Source of the DNA: CAVVST01 sp963750995
GTDB lineage: Bacteria; Acidobacteriota; Vicinamibacteria; Vicinamibacterales; UBA2999
Direction of reading: 5' to 3'
Length of the DNA stretch: 64,000 nucleotides
Assembly (NCBI GenBank): GCA_963750995.1
Contig: CAVVST010000005.1
Coordinates: 682,001-746,000 of the forward strand
Shown here one piece after another: positions 37,755 through 46,325 of this stretch. A program made the translations under genes and the position numbers. The stretch's first letter is position 1; each line of letters opens with the position of its first letter. The notes beneath the pieces were generated by a model. It was not told the DNA's origin. It ran no database searches and saw nothing but the letters and a program-made list of their open reading frames with translations.

Positions 37755-39191
37755 CTACTTCCCGTCCACCGTGAAGCAGTGGATGGAGTGAGGGTACGGA
37801 GTCTTCTGGCCCTGCCAGCCGCCCCCTTCCCCGTTACTTGCGTAGAGCGCGCCGTTGGCGATCGTCATGCCGCCGCGCACGGCGCTTCGCATGTCGTACT
37901 CCCACAGCTGCTGCCCGGTCTCAGCATCGAGTGCCTGGATCTTGGCGGGATTCACCAGTCCCTGGTACATCACGCCGTTCGCCACCGCGATCGGCGACGC
38001 CTGCAGCCCTTCGTTCGCGGTCAGCCATTCGACGTCTCCAGTGTAGGCGTTCAGCGCCGCACTCAGCCCAAGTGTCGGCCGGCTCGTGGGATTGGCGGTC
38101 TGGATATAGACCCGGTTGTAGGCAACGGCCGTCGCGCAAATCAACGGCCCTGAATTCGCACTCGGCGCGTTCAGCGACGCCTTCCAGTAAATCTCGCCGG
38201 TGTGGCGATTGAGACAGACGAAGTTCGCCTTGTTGCCGGCGCCGACGCATCGTCGAACATCCCCGCGCGAGCGCTGAGGTGAGACCGCGTCGAACACCAT
38301 CGGATGCGCACAGAAGTCGAGATCGTGAATGTCCTGCGGGTGAGCCTGGTAGGCCCACAGCAGTTCGCCGGTGTCGATATCGTGCGCAATCAGGCTGTTG
38401 GCGTACAGCGTCGGGCCGCTGAACGCCTTGGCGTTGCCCGTCACGTTGAACACGGCATTCTGCTGCTCGTCGATCGCCGCGGACGTCCACATCGAGGCGC
38501 CGCCGGTCTGGTACTTCTCCGGAACATCCTTGACGACCCTGAACCGCCACCGCACCGCGCCCGTCTCCGCGTGCATGCAGACGACTTCCGCCATGCTCCC
38601 GCTGTAGCCGACGACGACGTTGCTGTTGTAGACGACGGGCGAGAACATCATCGACGCCATCATCTCCTTGCGCGATTCAATCGAGGTCTTCCAGATCTCC
38701 TTGCCGGTCGCCGCATCGAGACAATGGACGTTGCAGAGTCCGGTGCCGAAATAGATGCGCCCGTCGTGGTAATGCGCGGATGACCGCGTCCCGGGCAACA
38801 GCCAGTTGGCCAGCCATTCGCCGCCAATTCCGGTGTCGAAGGACCAGTTCATCCTTCCGGTCGCGCTGTTCAGTGAGTAGTAGTGGCCGCCGGCGCCGAA
38901 GAACAGCGTGTCGCCGATCACAGTGGGCGTCGATTGAATCGGCCAGCCGTCGATGGTGTCGAAGGTCCACCTGTTCTTCAGTCGCGCAACCTCGCGTGGA
39001 CCGAGCGTCTTCTCATTTCGATTGAACCGGGTGTTGTGCAGGTCGTAGCCGAAGCGAGGCCAGTCCGCCGCGCCGGACGCGGGCGCCGCTGCCGCACGAA
39101 TCACCGACGCCGGCAGCACACCCGCGACCGCGCCGATCGCGGCCGCGCGACCGCCGGCCTCCAGAAATGATCGGCGTGTGATGTTCGTCAT
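37755..39191 (-). CDS. Tat-exported PQQ/BamB-type beta-propeller protein
   Basis: A start at 39191 gives MTNITRRSFLEAGGRAAAIG, a Tat signal, then ADWPRFGYDLHNTRFNRNEK and propeller blades with the PQQ-repeat pattern: SLNSATGRMNWSFDTG, CLDAATGKEIWKTS, HAETGAVRWRF, DIDTGELLWAYQAH and LDAETGQQLWEYDM. The HDLDFCAHPMVF and GNKANFVCLNRHTGEIYWKA stretches resemble PQQ alcohol dehydrogenase-like proteins. There is no heme motif and the key catalytic residues are not certain, so an oxidoreductase role is probable but unproven. It is 4 bp from the preceding PQQ gene and 5 bp before the cupredoxin-like gene. Confidence 0.8.
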   Translation of the reverse strand: MTNITRRSFLEAGGRAAAIGAVAGVLPASVIRAAAAPASGAADWPRFGYDLHNTRFNRNEKTLGPREVARLKNRWTFDTIDGWPIQSTPTVIGDTLFFGAGGHYYSLNSATGRMNWSFDTGIGGEWLANWLLPGTRSSAHYHDGRIYFGTGLCNVHCLDAATGKEIWKTSIESRKEMMASMMFSPVVYNSNVVVGYSGSMAEVVCMHAETGAVRWRFRVVKDVPEKYQTGGASMWTSAAIDEQQNAVFNVTGNAKAFSGPTLYANSLIAHDIDTGELLWAYQAHPQDIHDLDFCAHPMVFDAVSPQRSRGDVRRCVGAGNKANFVCLNRHTGEIYWKASLNAPSANSGPLICATAVAYNRVYIQTANPTSRPTLGLSAALNAYTGDVEWLTANEGLQASPIAVANGVMYQGLVNPAKIQALDAETGQQLWEYDMRSAVRGGMTIANGALYASNGEGGGWQGQKTPYPHSIHCFTVDGK

Positions 39192-39195
39192 ACCT

Positions 39196-41108
39196 TCATG
39201 GCAACGCGAAGACGACGAGCGCTTCCGACCCCGCGGGCGCCGGATCGTCGAGCGCGCTGGCACCCGCCGCCACCACCGCGACGTACTGCTTCCCGTCGCG
39301 CCCCTGATACGTGATCGGCACCGCGTGGGCGTTCATGTCGAGGCGCGCCGCCCACAGTTCCTTCCCGGTACGGGAATCGAACGCGCGAAACCGCCGATCG
39401 TTGCTGGCCGCGATGAAGACCAGGCCACTCGCCGTGCTGATCGGTCCGCCGAGATTGAGGCGTCCTGTTTGCTGTTTCCCTTCCGGCAGCTGCTCCGTGA
39501 TGCCGAGCGGCACGCGCCAGGCGATGTCGCCCGTCTTCATGTCCACGGCCAGCAGGTTCCCCCACGGCGGTTTCTGACACGGCCAGGCCTTTTCGCCCGA
39601 ACCGACGAGATTGCCGCCGCCGTTCGGATTGCCGTCGCTCCACTGGAAACGCGAGGTGGTGCCGACGATGCTGTTGCGCTGGAAGCCTTCTGCCGCTCGC
39701 GCCCGGTGCGACGCTCGATCCAGCCGATGCTGGCCTCGTCCATCGTGTTGACGAAGACATAGCCCAGCCCGGGGTCCGATGCCATTCCGCCCCAGTTCGC
39801 GCCTCCGACCGATCCCGGAAACAGGATCGTCGACCGCGGCGGCGCGCCGGACGCGCGATGCAGATACGGGGTAAACGATCCGGCGTTATAGAACCCGCCG
39901 CTGCGCTGCTCCAGCTGACGGCAGAAGGCCGCGTGTTCGGCGTTTGTATCAGCCGCGGTGACGATGTCGCCCGGGGCGTAGCTGACGCGCGCGATCGGGC
40001 CTGGCTTCACAGGAATGGGTTGCGTGGGCGACGACTGCTCGCCGGGTACGTCACTCGCGGGCACGCGCCGCTCCTCCATTCCGAACACCGGCTTCCCGTC
40101 ATCGCGATTCAGCACGTACATGTAGCCAGTCTTGTGCGCGACCGCGAGCACCGGCGTCGTCCGCCCGTTGATCGACACGTCGAGCAGCGACGGGGGCGCC
40201 GGGATGTCGTAATCCCACAGGTCGTGATGCGTCGTCTGGAAGTGCCACTTGTAGGCGCCGGTCTCCGCGTCGAGCGCGACGATCGAGTTGGCGAACAGGT
40301 TGTCGCCGTGCCGCTCGCCGCCGTAGTAGTCCGGAACAGGGCTGTCGAACACCGCATACAGGGTGTTGCGCTGGGGATCGATCGTCATCGAGAACGCCCA
40401 GCTGATCGCACCGGGATGATCTCGCCAGCTGCTGTCTACCCACGTCTCGAACCCCGGCGCTTCAGGCTCCTGCGGTACCGATCGGAACTCCCACAGGCGC
40501 GCGCCGTTCCGTGTATCGAAGCCCCGTACGGCGCCAGGCGACGTATTGGTCCCGACCAGGATGACGTTCTTGTAAACAGTGGGGGCGCCGTTATAGACCT
40601 GCCCCATGTCTATGACGCCGGAAGCGCCGAACTCTGTGACCGGCTGCCCATTCTCGGCGTTGAGCGCGATCAATCGTCGTCCGGCCGTGAAGTAGACGCG
40701 CGACGGCGATGCGCCCGTGCCAGCCCAGTAACCCAGGCCGCGCTTCGACGGCGGACCCATGGCGACGTCGTACGTCCAGACTTCGCGGCCCGTTTCGGGT
40801 GTGAGCGCGACAATCTTCGCCGGCGTGGCCACGTACATGACGCCGCGGACGACAAGCGGCGTGAACTCGCTTCCGCCGGTAAGCCCGCCCGCGTCGGGAT
40901 GGCGCCCCAGCTTGTAACTCCAGGCTGGTCGCAGGCGCGAGACATTCGCCGGCGTGATCTGCGTGAGCGGCGAGTGGCGGCTGCCCATATGGTCGCGGTT
41001 GTACATGGGCCAGTCGGCCGCGGCCAGGGACGGAGCCGGCGCCTGCGCGAAGACCACCGTTGTCGCGGCGGCCGCAACCAGGAGGAACACGGTGCGTAAG
41101 TATCTCAA
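39196..41108 (-). CDS. PQQ-dependent dehydrogenase-like propeller (one frameshift)
   Basis: Starting at a TTG (41108), a signal peptide (VFLLVAAAATTVVFAQ) is followed by WPMYNRDHMGSRHSPLTQIT and PQQ blades (ALTPETGREVWTYDVA, GFDTRNGARLWEFRSV, ALDAETGAYKWHFQTTHHDL). WDYDIPAPPSLLDVSINGRT and GGANWGGMASDPGLGYVFVN are hallmarks of membrane glucose or quinate-type PQQ dehydrogenases. A frame change at about 39690, fixed by adding one G, leads to FQRNSIVGTTSRFQWSD and the end ALVVFALP at 39196. Restored length is about 635 residues. It is the first gene of the minus-strand unit, divergent from the second NHL paralog. Confidence 0.85.
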
Positions 41109-41176
41109 AGCTGCCTTGCGCCGCAGTATACAGAAGGGATACGTTGTCGAGGTTTGCAATTCTCCGGAGGCTCGAC

Positions 41177-42432
41177 ATGACCAGACTTCATACAAGAATC
41201 GTTTTCGTGCTGGCGCTGGCCGCCGGCATCGCGTTCCTGATTGCCTTCACCGGCAACGGCGCACAGGCGCAGAGTGCGCCCCGCGCTACCGGTTCGATCC
41301 CGACTGGCCGAAACCGATGCCCAACAAGTGGAAGATCGGCGGCGTCACCGGCCTGGCCGTCGATAAGGACGACAACGTCTGGGTGCTGAATCGTCCGAAC
41401 GATCTACGCGACCTGGAACTGCAGGCGGAGATCGGCATCGCCGACTGTTGCGTGCGGCCGCCGTCGATGATCCACATCGACAAGAACGGCAACGTCATCG
41501 GCTCGTTCGACGCGCCTCCGGGGCACGGCATGGACGTCGACAGCCAGGGCTTTGTCTACATCGGCTCCGACACGGTGCGCAAATACGATCCGAAGAGCGG
41601 CAAGATGCTGATGGAGATCGCGCGAGCCGAGCCGCAGCCCGGCGCCGGCGGCGGCGGCGAAGCGGCGCCGGCCCAGCGCCAGCCCGGTCGCGGGAGCGCC
41701 GGACCGGTCGGCACCTTCCCGCAGCAGGGTGGCGGAGGTCGCGGGCGCGGCAATGCCGACCCGGCCGCCCAGGCGGCGCAAGCGGCAGCGCTCGAGGCGT
41801 GGCGCGCGAAGTATCCGCCGACGGCGCCGATGATCGTCGGGCAGGTCGAGGAGATTCGGCTCGACGAGCCTGCGGGCGAGGTGTATGTGGCCGACAGCTC
41901 GTTTGGCGGACGCGTGATGGTGTTCGATCTGAAGACGTTTGCCTTCAAGCGAGGATGGGGCGCTTACGGCCACCGGCTCAATGAGATCAGCACCAACGAG
42001 GCAGACCGCGCCTACAAACCGGGCGGACCCATGCCGAAGGAGTTCCGCGGTCACCTGACATTGAACTTCTCGGGCGACGGCCTGGTGTACGCGGCCGATC
42101 GCCAGGCCAACCGGATCCACGTGACCGACAAGCAGGGCAAGTTCCTCAAGGAGTTCATCGTCGCGCCGACCACCGGCGGCGGCGGCTCCACCGGTGGCGT
42201 CGCCTTCTCCCCCGACCGCCAGCAGCGCTACCTGTTCGTCTCCGACCTGGTGAACAACACCATCTGGTTCCTCAACCGCGAAGACGGCAAGGTCATCGGC
42301 CGGATGGGCAGCATGGGCGAAAACGGCGGGCAGTTCTTCGGATTGCACATGATCGCCGTCGATTCGAAGGGTGTGATTTATACGGGTGAAGTGTTCAACG
42401 GCGAGCGCGTGCAGCGATTCCTGCCGAACTAG
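41177..42432 (+). CDS. Secreted NHL-repeat beta-propeller protein, paralog 2 (one frameshift)
   Basis: A GGAGG site precedes the ATG and signal peptide (IVFVLALAAGIAFLIAFTG). A base appears missing at about 41283, where the sister reads QAAPRY. From there the propeller is continuous: GGVTGLAVDKDDNVWVLNRP, IADCCVRPPSMIHIDKNG, HGMDVDSQGFVYIGSDTVRK and GLHMIAVDSKGVIYTGEVFN. Between blades there is a long Gly/Pro/Gln-rich loop of about 45 residues that is much shorter in paralog 1. It diverges from the PQQ gene at 41108 across 68 bp, suggesting shared control. Function unknown. Confidence 0.8.
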
Positions 42433-42471
42433 ACGAACACGCCGCGCCCGGACTAGACTCCGCGCAAGCTT

Positions 42472-42527
42472 GTAGCTGGTGACCGGCAGCTGGTAGCTGC
42501 CGCCTACCGGCTACCGACTACCAGCTC
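42472..42527. repeat. Inverted repeat in the leader of the third NHL gene
   Basis: GTAGCTGGTGACCGGCAGC (start of the left arm, 42472-42496) is the imperfect inverse of the arm at 42504-42527, which ends ACCAGCTC. Both are built from GGTAGC/CTACC-type words. The element lies between the conserved CTAGACTCCGCGC box and the ribosome site, so the transcript leader would carry a strong hairpin. The comparable leader of paralog 1 lacks it, suggesting insertion. Confidence 0.6.
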
Positions 42528-42545
42528 TTAAGACGGAGACGTCAC

Positions 42546-43905
42546 ATGATCAGAGTCAGTTTGAAAACAGCCGCTGCCGCCGCATTGGTCGCCGGCGTGG
42601 CATTCGTCGCCTCCTGTTCCGGGCCTGAGCCGGCGCCGGCGCCGGAGGCCACAGCCGGGGCACCGGGCAGCGGCGGCGCGCCAAGCTACGTTTACGATCC
42701 AGGCTGGCCGAAGCCGCTCCCCAATAACTGGAAGATCGGCGGGGTCACCGGCCTCGCGGTCGTCCCGGGGCAGGACACGGTCTGGGCCTACAACCGCCCG
42801 AATGACCTCACGGCGCTGGAGCTCGAGAAGGAGATCGAGGCGTCCGACTGCTGCACTCTGCCGCCGTCGATGATCCACTTCGACAAGGAAGGCAACGTGA
42901 TCGGATCGTTCGCCGCGCCGCAGGGGCACGGCATGGACGTGGACAGCAAGGGCTTCGCCTACCTCGGGCAGAACACGGTGCGGAAGTACGACACCAAGAC
43001 CGGCATGATGGTCGCCGAAATCCCCCACACGCCGGAGACCGAGAACGGCAACAAGTTCACCATGCCGCAACTACCGGAGCACACGCCCGGCCGGGGCGGC
43101 CAGGGGCCGGTGGCGGGCTTCCTGCCACAGCCTCCCGGAGCGCGCGGCGCGCGGCGGCGGTGGCGGCCGCGGCGGCAACGCGCCCGATCCGGCCGCGCAA
43201 GCGGCGCGCGTCGCCGCGTTCCGCGCGAAGTATCCGCCGTCGACCCCGATGATCGTCGGCGGGCTCGAGGAGATTCGCGTTGACGAGGCGAACAACGAGA
43301 TCTACATCCTCGACAACTACCTGAACGGGCGGCTCCTCGTCTTCTCGCTCGACAAGTTCGAGTTCAAACGCGGGTGGGGCGCGTACGGCAAGCCACTGGC
43401 GGAGATCAGCACGAACGACGCGGACGCGGAATATAAGCCCAATGGCCCGGTGCCCAAGGAGTTCGCCGGCCACGTCACCTTCAATTTCTCCAACGACGGC
43501 AAGGTGTACATCGCCGATCGCGTGGCGAACCGTATCCAGGTCACCGACAAGCAGGGCAAGTATCTCGGACAGGAATTCATCATCGCGCCGTACACCGGTC
43601 GAGGAGGCGCCACCGGCGGGGTCTCATTCTCGCCGGACGCGGAGCAGCGTTACCTCTATATCTCGGATCTCACCAACAACAAGGTGTGGTTCCTAAACCG
43701 CGCTGATGGCAAGGTCGTCGGCACGCTCGGCCAGATGGGCGAGCAGGGTGGGCAGTTCTTCGGCCTGCACATGATCGCGACCGACTCGGCGGGGACGATC
43801 TACACGGGCGAGGTGTTTGCCGGCCAGCGGGTGCAGCGCTTTGTCCCTGCCGACAGCCCTCGTGGAAAAGTTATCCAGCAACTGGGGACCGTCGGTCTGA
43901 ACTAG
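42546..43905 (+). CDS. NHL-repeat beta-propeller lipoprotein, paralog 3 (one frameshift)
   Basis: The start has a lipoprotein signal (ALVAGVAFVASC, with Cys as the acylation site), then a Pro/Ala-rich spacer and the shared propeller: GGVTGLAVVPGQDTVWAYNR, EASDCCTLPPSMIHFDKEGN, HGMDVDSKGFAYLGQNTVRK. A Gly/Pro-rich loop follows, in which an indel near 43148 changes the frame. The remainder (EEIRVDEANNEIYILDNYLN, GLHMIATDSAGTIYTGEVFA) is in the second frame to 43905. Unlike its two sisters it is predicted to be membrane-anchored. Function unknown. Confidence 0.8.
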
Positions 43906-43919
43906 CCCTTCGATCGTAG

Positions 43920-43941
43920 AGGCGGACCGTCAGGTCCGCCT
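43920..43941. repeat. REP-like hairpin between convergent genes
   Basis: AGGCGGACC and GGTCCGCCT form a perfect 9-bp stem with a GTCA loop. The AGGCGGACC word matches the right half of the family B elements at 36473 and 53322. It sits between the stop of NHL paralog 3 and that of the convergent hydrolase and could act as a bidirectional terminator, although no T-run follows. Confidence 0.6.
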
Positions 43942-43948
43942 CCGCCCT

Positions 43949-46045
43949 TCAACGGCTCTGATTGGCCGGCCGCAGCACGTTGCTCGCGGCTGCTTGCGCG
44001 ATGAGAGCGTCCGCGTCTGCCTGAAGCAGGAAACGCTCGCGGACGGCTTTCGCCGCGGCGGTCCTGACCACCTCCACATATCCCTCATGCGTGCGGTACC
44101 GCTCCTCGAGCGAGAGGCGCGGATCGCCATTCGCCATGCGCTCGGCCCGCGTGGTGGCGAACGGAATCATTCCGGCGGCATAGTTACAGAGCCTTCCCTT
44201 GTGAAAGCCGGCCGCGACGATGTTCCACCCCAGGTAGGTCCCGAGCGGCGCCTCGCGCAGCACGACCGGTACACCGCCGAGCTCGTTGCCGTCGGCGTCG
44301 ACGCGCGGGGCTTTCATCCGGATCGCCTGCTTGATCGGCGGCGGCACGTTCGTCACCACGCCGGATCCCTCGAGGTAGTTGAACTCAGCGCCCCAGTCGT
44401 AATCCAGCGTCCGATTGATCAGGTCTGTCGGCGCCGTCAGCGGCACCCCCGGGATGCTCGGGAATCCGAGCGTTTCCTTCGTGGGATCCACGAGGAAGCC
44501 GTTTGCCAGCGTCGGATACTTGCTCGGCGGCGGCGGCGTGCCGTTCATCACCCAGTCCCTGAAGTGGAGCCGGATCGCGTTGGACGTTTCGGTGTACGGC
44601 ATCGGATTGGCGGCGTACATTCCGCGGCCAAAGTTGGGTCCGGGGCATGCCGGCGCCGCGGCGGGAGTCACGTCGAATCCGCCGGTGCCGCCACCGTGTG
44701 GAGTGCTTCCAATGTAGTACCGCCGAACGTTGTCCGGCACGGGGATGTCCTTGTCGCCGCTCGTGCCCACCCAGTTGGTGCTCAGGTTCAGCGCCCAGGC
44801 CTCGGTTCCCCCCATCGTCTCGACGATTCTTGGACACGTCCTGGTCGACGAGCATCGATCGAGAATGCCGGCCGCCGGCAGCCCGCGAGCGGAATCGGGC
44901 CAGGACGCCCACCACACCGGCCCTTCGCTGCCCCGGTCGTATAGCGTCGTTGCCGCGTCGGGTGTACCAAAGCGGACGTTCAACGGAAGGCGGCCTGGGG
45001 CGATGATTGGCCACGCTCCGTCGTGCACCTGCCGGCCGCTCTCATCCTGGTTGAAGCCCAGATGTAGAAACGCCCTGACAAAACGCCCTGACTGCGAACG
45101 GCCGCGGCTGATGATCCACGAAACCTGCTTGGCGACCGGATTGACGGTCCCAACGCTGTCCTTCTCGGCGCTGCGGAAGAAGGACGCCACGTCGCGAAAC
45201 GCGGCAAACCCGATACCGAGCACGTACGGGTCCTGCGCGGTGAAGACAACCTGGTACAGCAGGGATGGGTCGAAGCCCCCTTTGACGCAGATCTGTGTGG
45301 GGTCAGGTGTTCCCGGAAACGGGCTGTCCGCGCTGCAGCGCGCCCACGCCCAGTCGCTGCTCGCAACCGTCTTCGCCCCGCCTGCCTGGCCGTCGATCGT
45401 TTCGGAGGTACGGGTCGTGAGGGTTGCCTTTGCCGTCTCCAGCGTGGCGGGCTTGTAGGGCAAGGGATTGCTGTTGAGCACGAGCGGCTGCGATCCCGGA
45501 CCGGTCGCGTTGACAATACGGCCCAGGACGAGACCCGTGATCGCGGATCCATCCGCCTGCCTCGCGACGGGCACAACGACGTAGTCGTTGTTGGGCCCGG
45601 GCGCGGTGGCACCCGTGTTGTCGCCCTGCCAACCGCTGCTCAATCCCACGTCACCCAGGATCCGCTCCGCCTCGGCAATCGTGATGCGGCCGCCCCGATT
45701 CGGCACATCGTGCCACATCAGGTGGCTCGACTTCGTCATGTCGATCGGTTTCACCAGGAAAAAGGTCGCCACGTACTCGACTTTTCCGCTGGCATTCCTC
45801 GGCGCCAGGCGGATGTCGGTGATGATGCGGTTGTGCGGGTCGTCCGGATCCAGTTCACCGAACGCGCGGCCGGCAAGCGTCTCGTACTGGCCCGCGCTGC
45901 CGAACGATTTGCCGTCGAAAGCGGGCGACATTTTCCTGTCGATGACGATGCGCTTCACCTCCGCCTGCGCACCCGAGCCCCATGCCACGAGCAGCACACC
46001 AATCAAAAGGCACTTGACCAAGCCACGCATTCTCGGAGAATTCAT
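43949..46045 (-). CDS. Secreted alpha/beta-hydrolase-domain protein (Abhydrolase_10-like)
   Basis: The 698-residue intact protein has a signal peptide (GLVKCLLIGVLLVAWGSGAQ). It then has an N-terminal beta domain (GQYETLAGRAFGELDPDDPH, TFFLVKPIDMTKSSHLMWHD, a region often ending in VPNRGG). The nucleophile motif lies in SWIISRGRSQSGRFVRAFLH (G-R-S-Q-S-G). The C-terminal half includes RRYYIGSTPHGGG with a candidate catalytic His region. This is the family often annotated 'alpha/beta hydrolase domain-containing protein' in Acidobacteria. Substrate is unknown. An AGGAGG site selects the ATG at 46045. Confidence 0.78.
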   Translation of the reverse strand: MNSPRMRGLVKCLLIGVLLVAWGSGAQAEVKRIVIDRKMSPAFDGKSFGSAGQYETLAGRAFGELDPDDPHNRIITDIRLAPRNASGKVEYVATFFLVKPIDMTKSSHLMWHDVPNRGGRITIAEAERILGDVGLSSGWQGDNTGATAPGPNNDYVVVPVARQADGSAITGLVLGRIVNATGPGSQPLVLNSNPLPYKPATLETAKATLTTRTSETIDGQAGGAKTVASSDWAWARCSADSPFPGTPDPTQICVKGGFDPSLLYQVVFTAQDPYVLGIGFAAFRDVASFFRSAEKDSVGTVNPVAKQVSWIISRGRSQSGRFVRAFLHLGFNQDESGRQVHDGAWPIIAPGRLPLNVRFGTPDAATTLYDRGSEGPVWWASWPDSARGLPAAGILDRCSSTRTCPRIVETMGGTEAWALNLSTNWVGTSGDKDIPVPDNVRRYYIGSTPHGGGTGGFDVTPAAAPACPGPNFGRGMYAANPMPYTETSNAIRLHFRDWVMNGTPPPPSKYPTLANGFLVDPTKETLGFPSIPGVPLTAPTDLINRTLDYDWGAEFNYLEGSGVVTNVPPPIKQAIRMKAPRVDADGNELGGVPVVLREAPLGTYLGWNIVAAGFHKGRLCNYAAGMIPFATTRAERMANGDPRLSLEERYRTHEGYVEVVRTAAAKAVRERFLLQADADALIAQAAASNVLRPANQSR

Positions 46046-46083
46046 CTCGACCTCCTGATACTGCTCAATCATCCGAAGTGATC

Positions 46084-46323
46084 GGAGGGGACGGAGAGAA
46101 CGGATTCACACGGAGCAACGGAGAAACAGAGACGCACGGAGGGCGACTGCCCATGTTGCAAGCGCAGTCGTCCCGCCGGTCACGCCGGCCTACGGCCGGC
46201 TCATGGATGGAGCGTGCCTGCACGCCCCATCCATGCCGCGCGAAGCGGGGTGACCGACGCTCCGTTCGTCTCCGTGCTTCCGTGTCTCCGTGTGAATCCG
46301 TGCCCTCCGTGACCTCCGCTTCC
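46084..46323. repeat. MITE-like imperfect inverted repeat with 60-65-bp arms
   Basis: The whole 280-bp gap between the hydrolase and the MBL gene is one structure. Left arm 46084-46145 and right arm 46259-46323 are imperfect inverses rich in CACGGAG/CTCCGTG words; the 15-base core CGGATTCACACGGAG (46101-46115) is perfectly inverted at 46286-46300. The interior holds further palindromes (CGCCGGCCTACGGCCGGC-type, and CATGGATGG facing CCATCCATG). No open frame is credible. It abuts the MBL stop codon and looks like a non-autonomous element. Confidence 0.7.
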
Positions 46324-46325
46324 TC

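Noticed and set aside
39858..41099. Plus-strand open frame of 413 codons
   Set aside because: Antisense to a conserved PQQ dehydrogenase; no recognisable motif or signal peptide.
43920..43941. Classical Rho-independent terminator between convergent genes
   Set aside because: Hairpin is good but there is no T-run on either strand; it matches the REP-like family instead.
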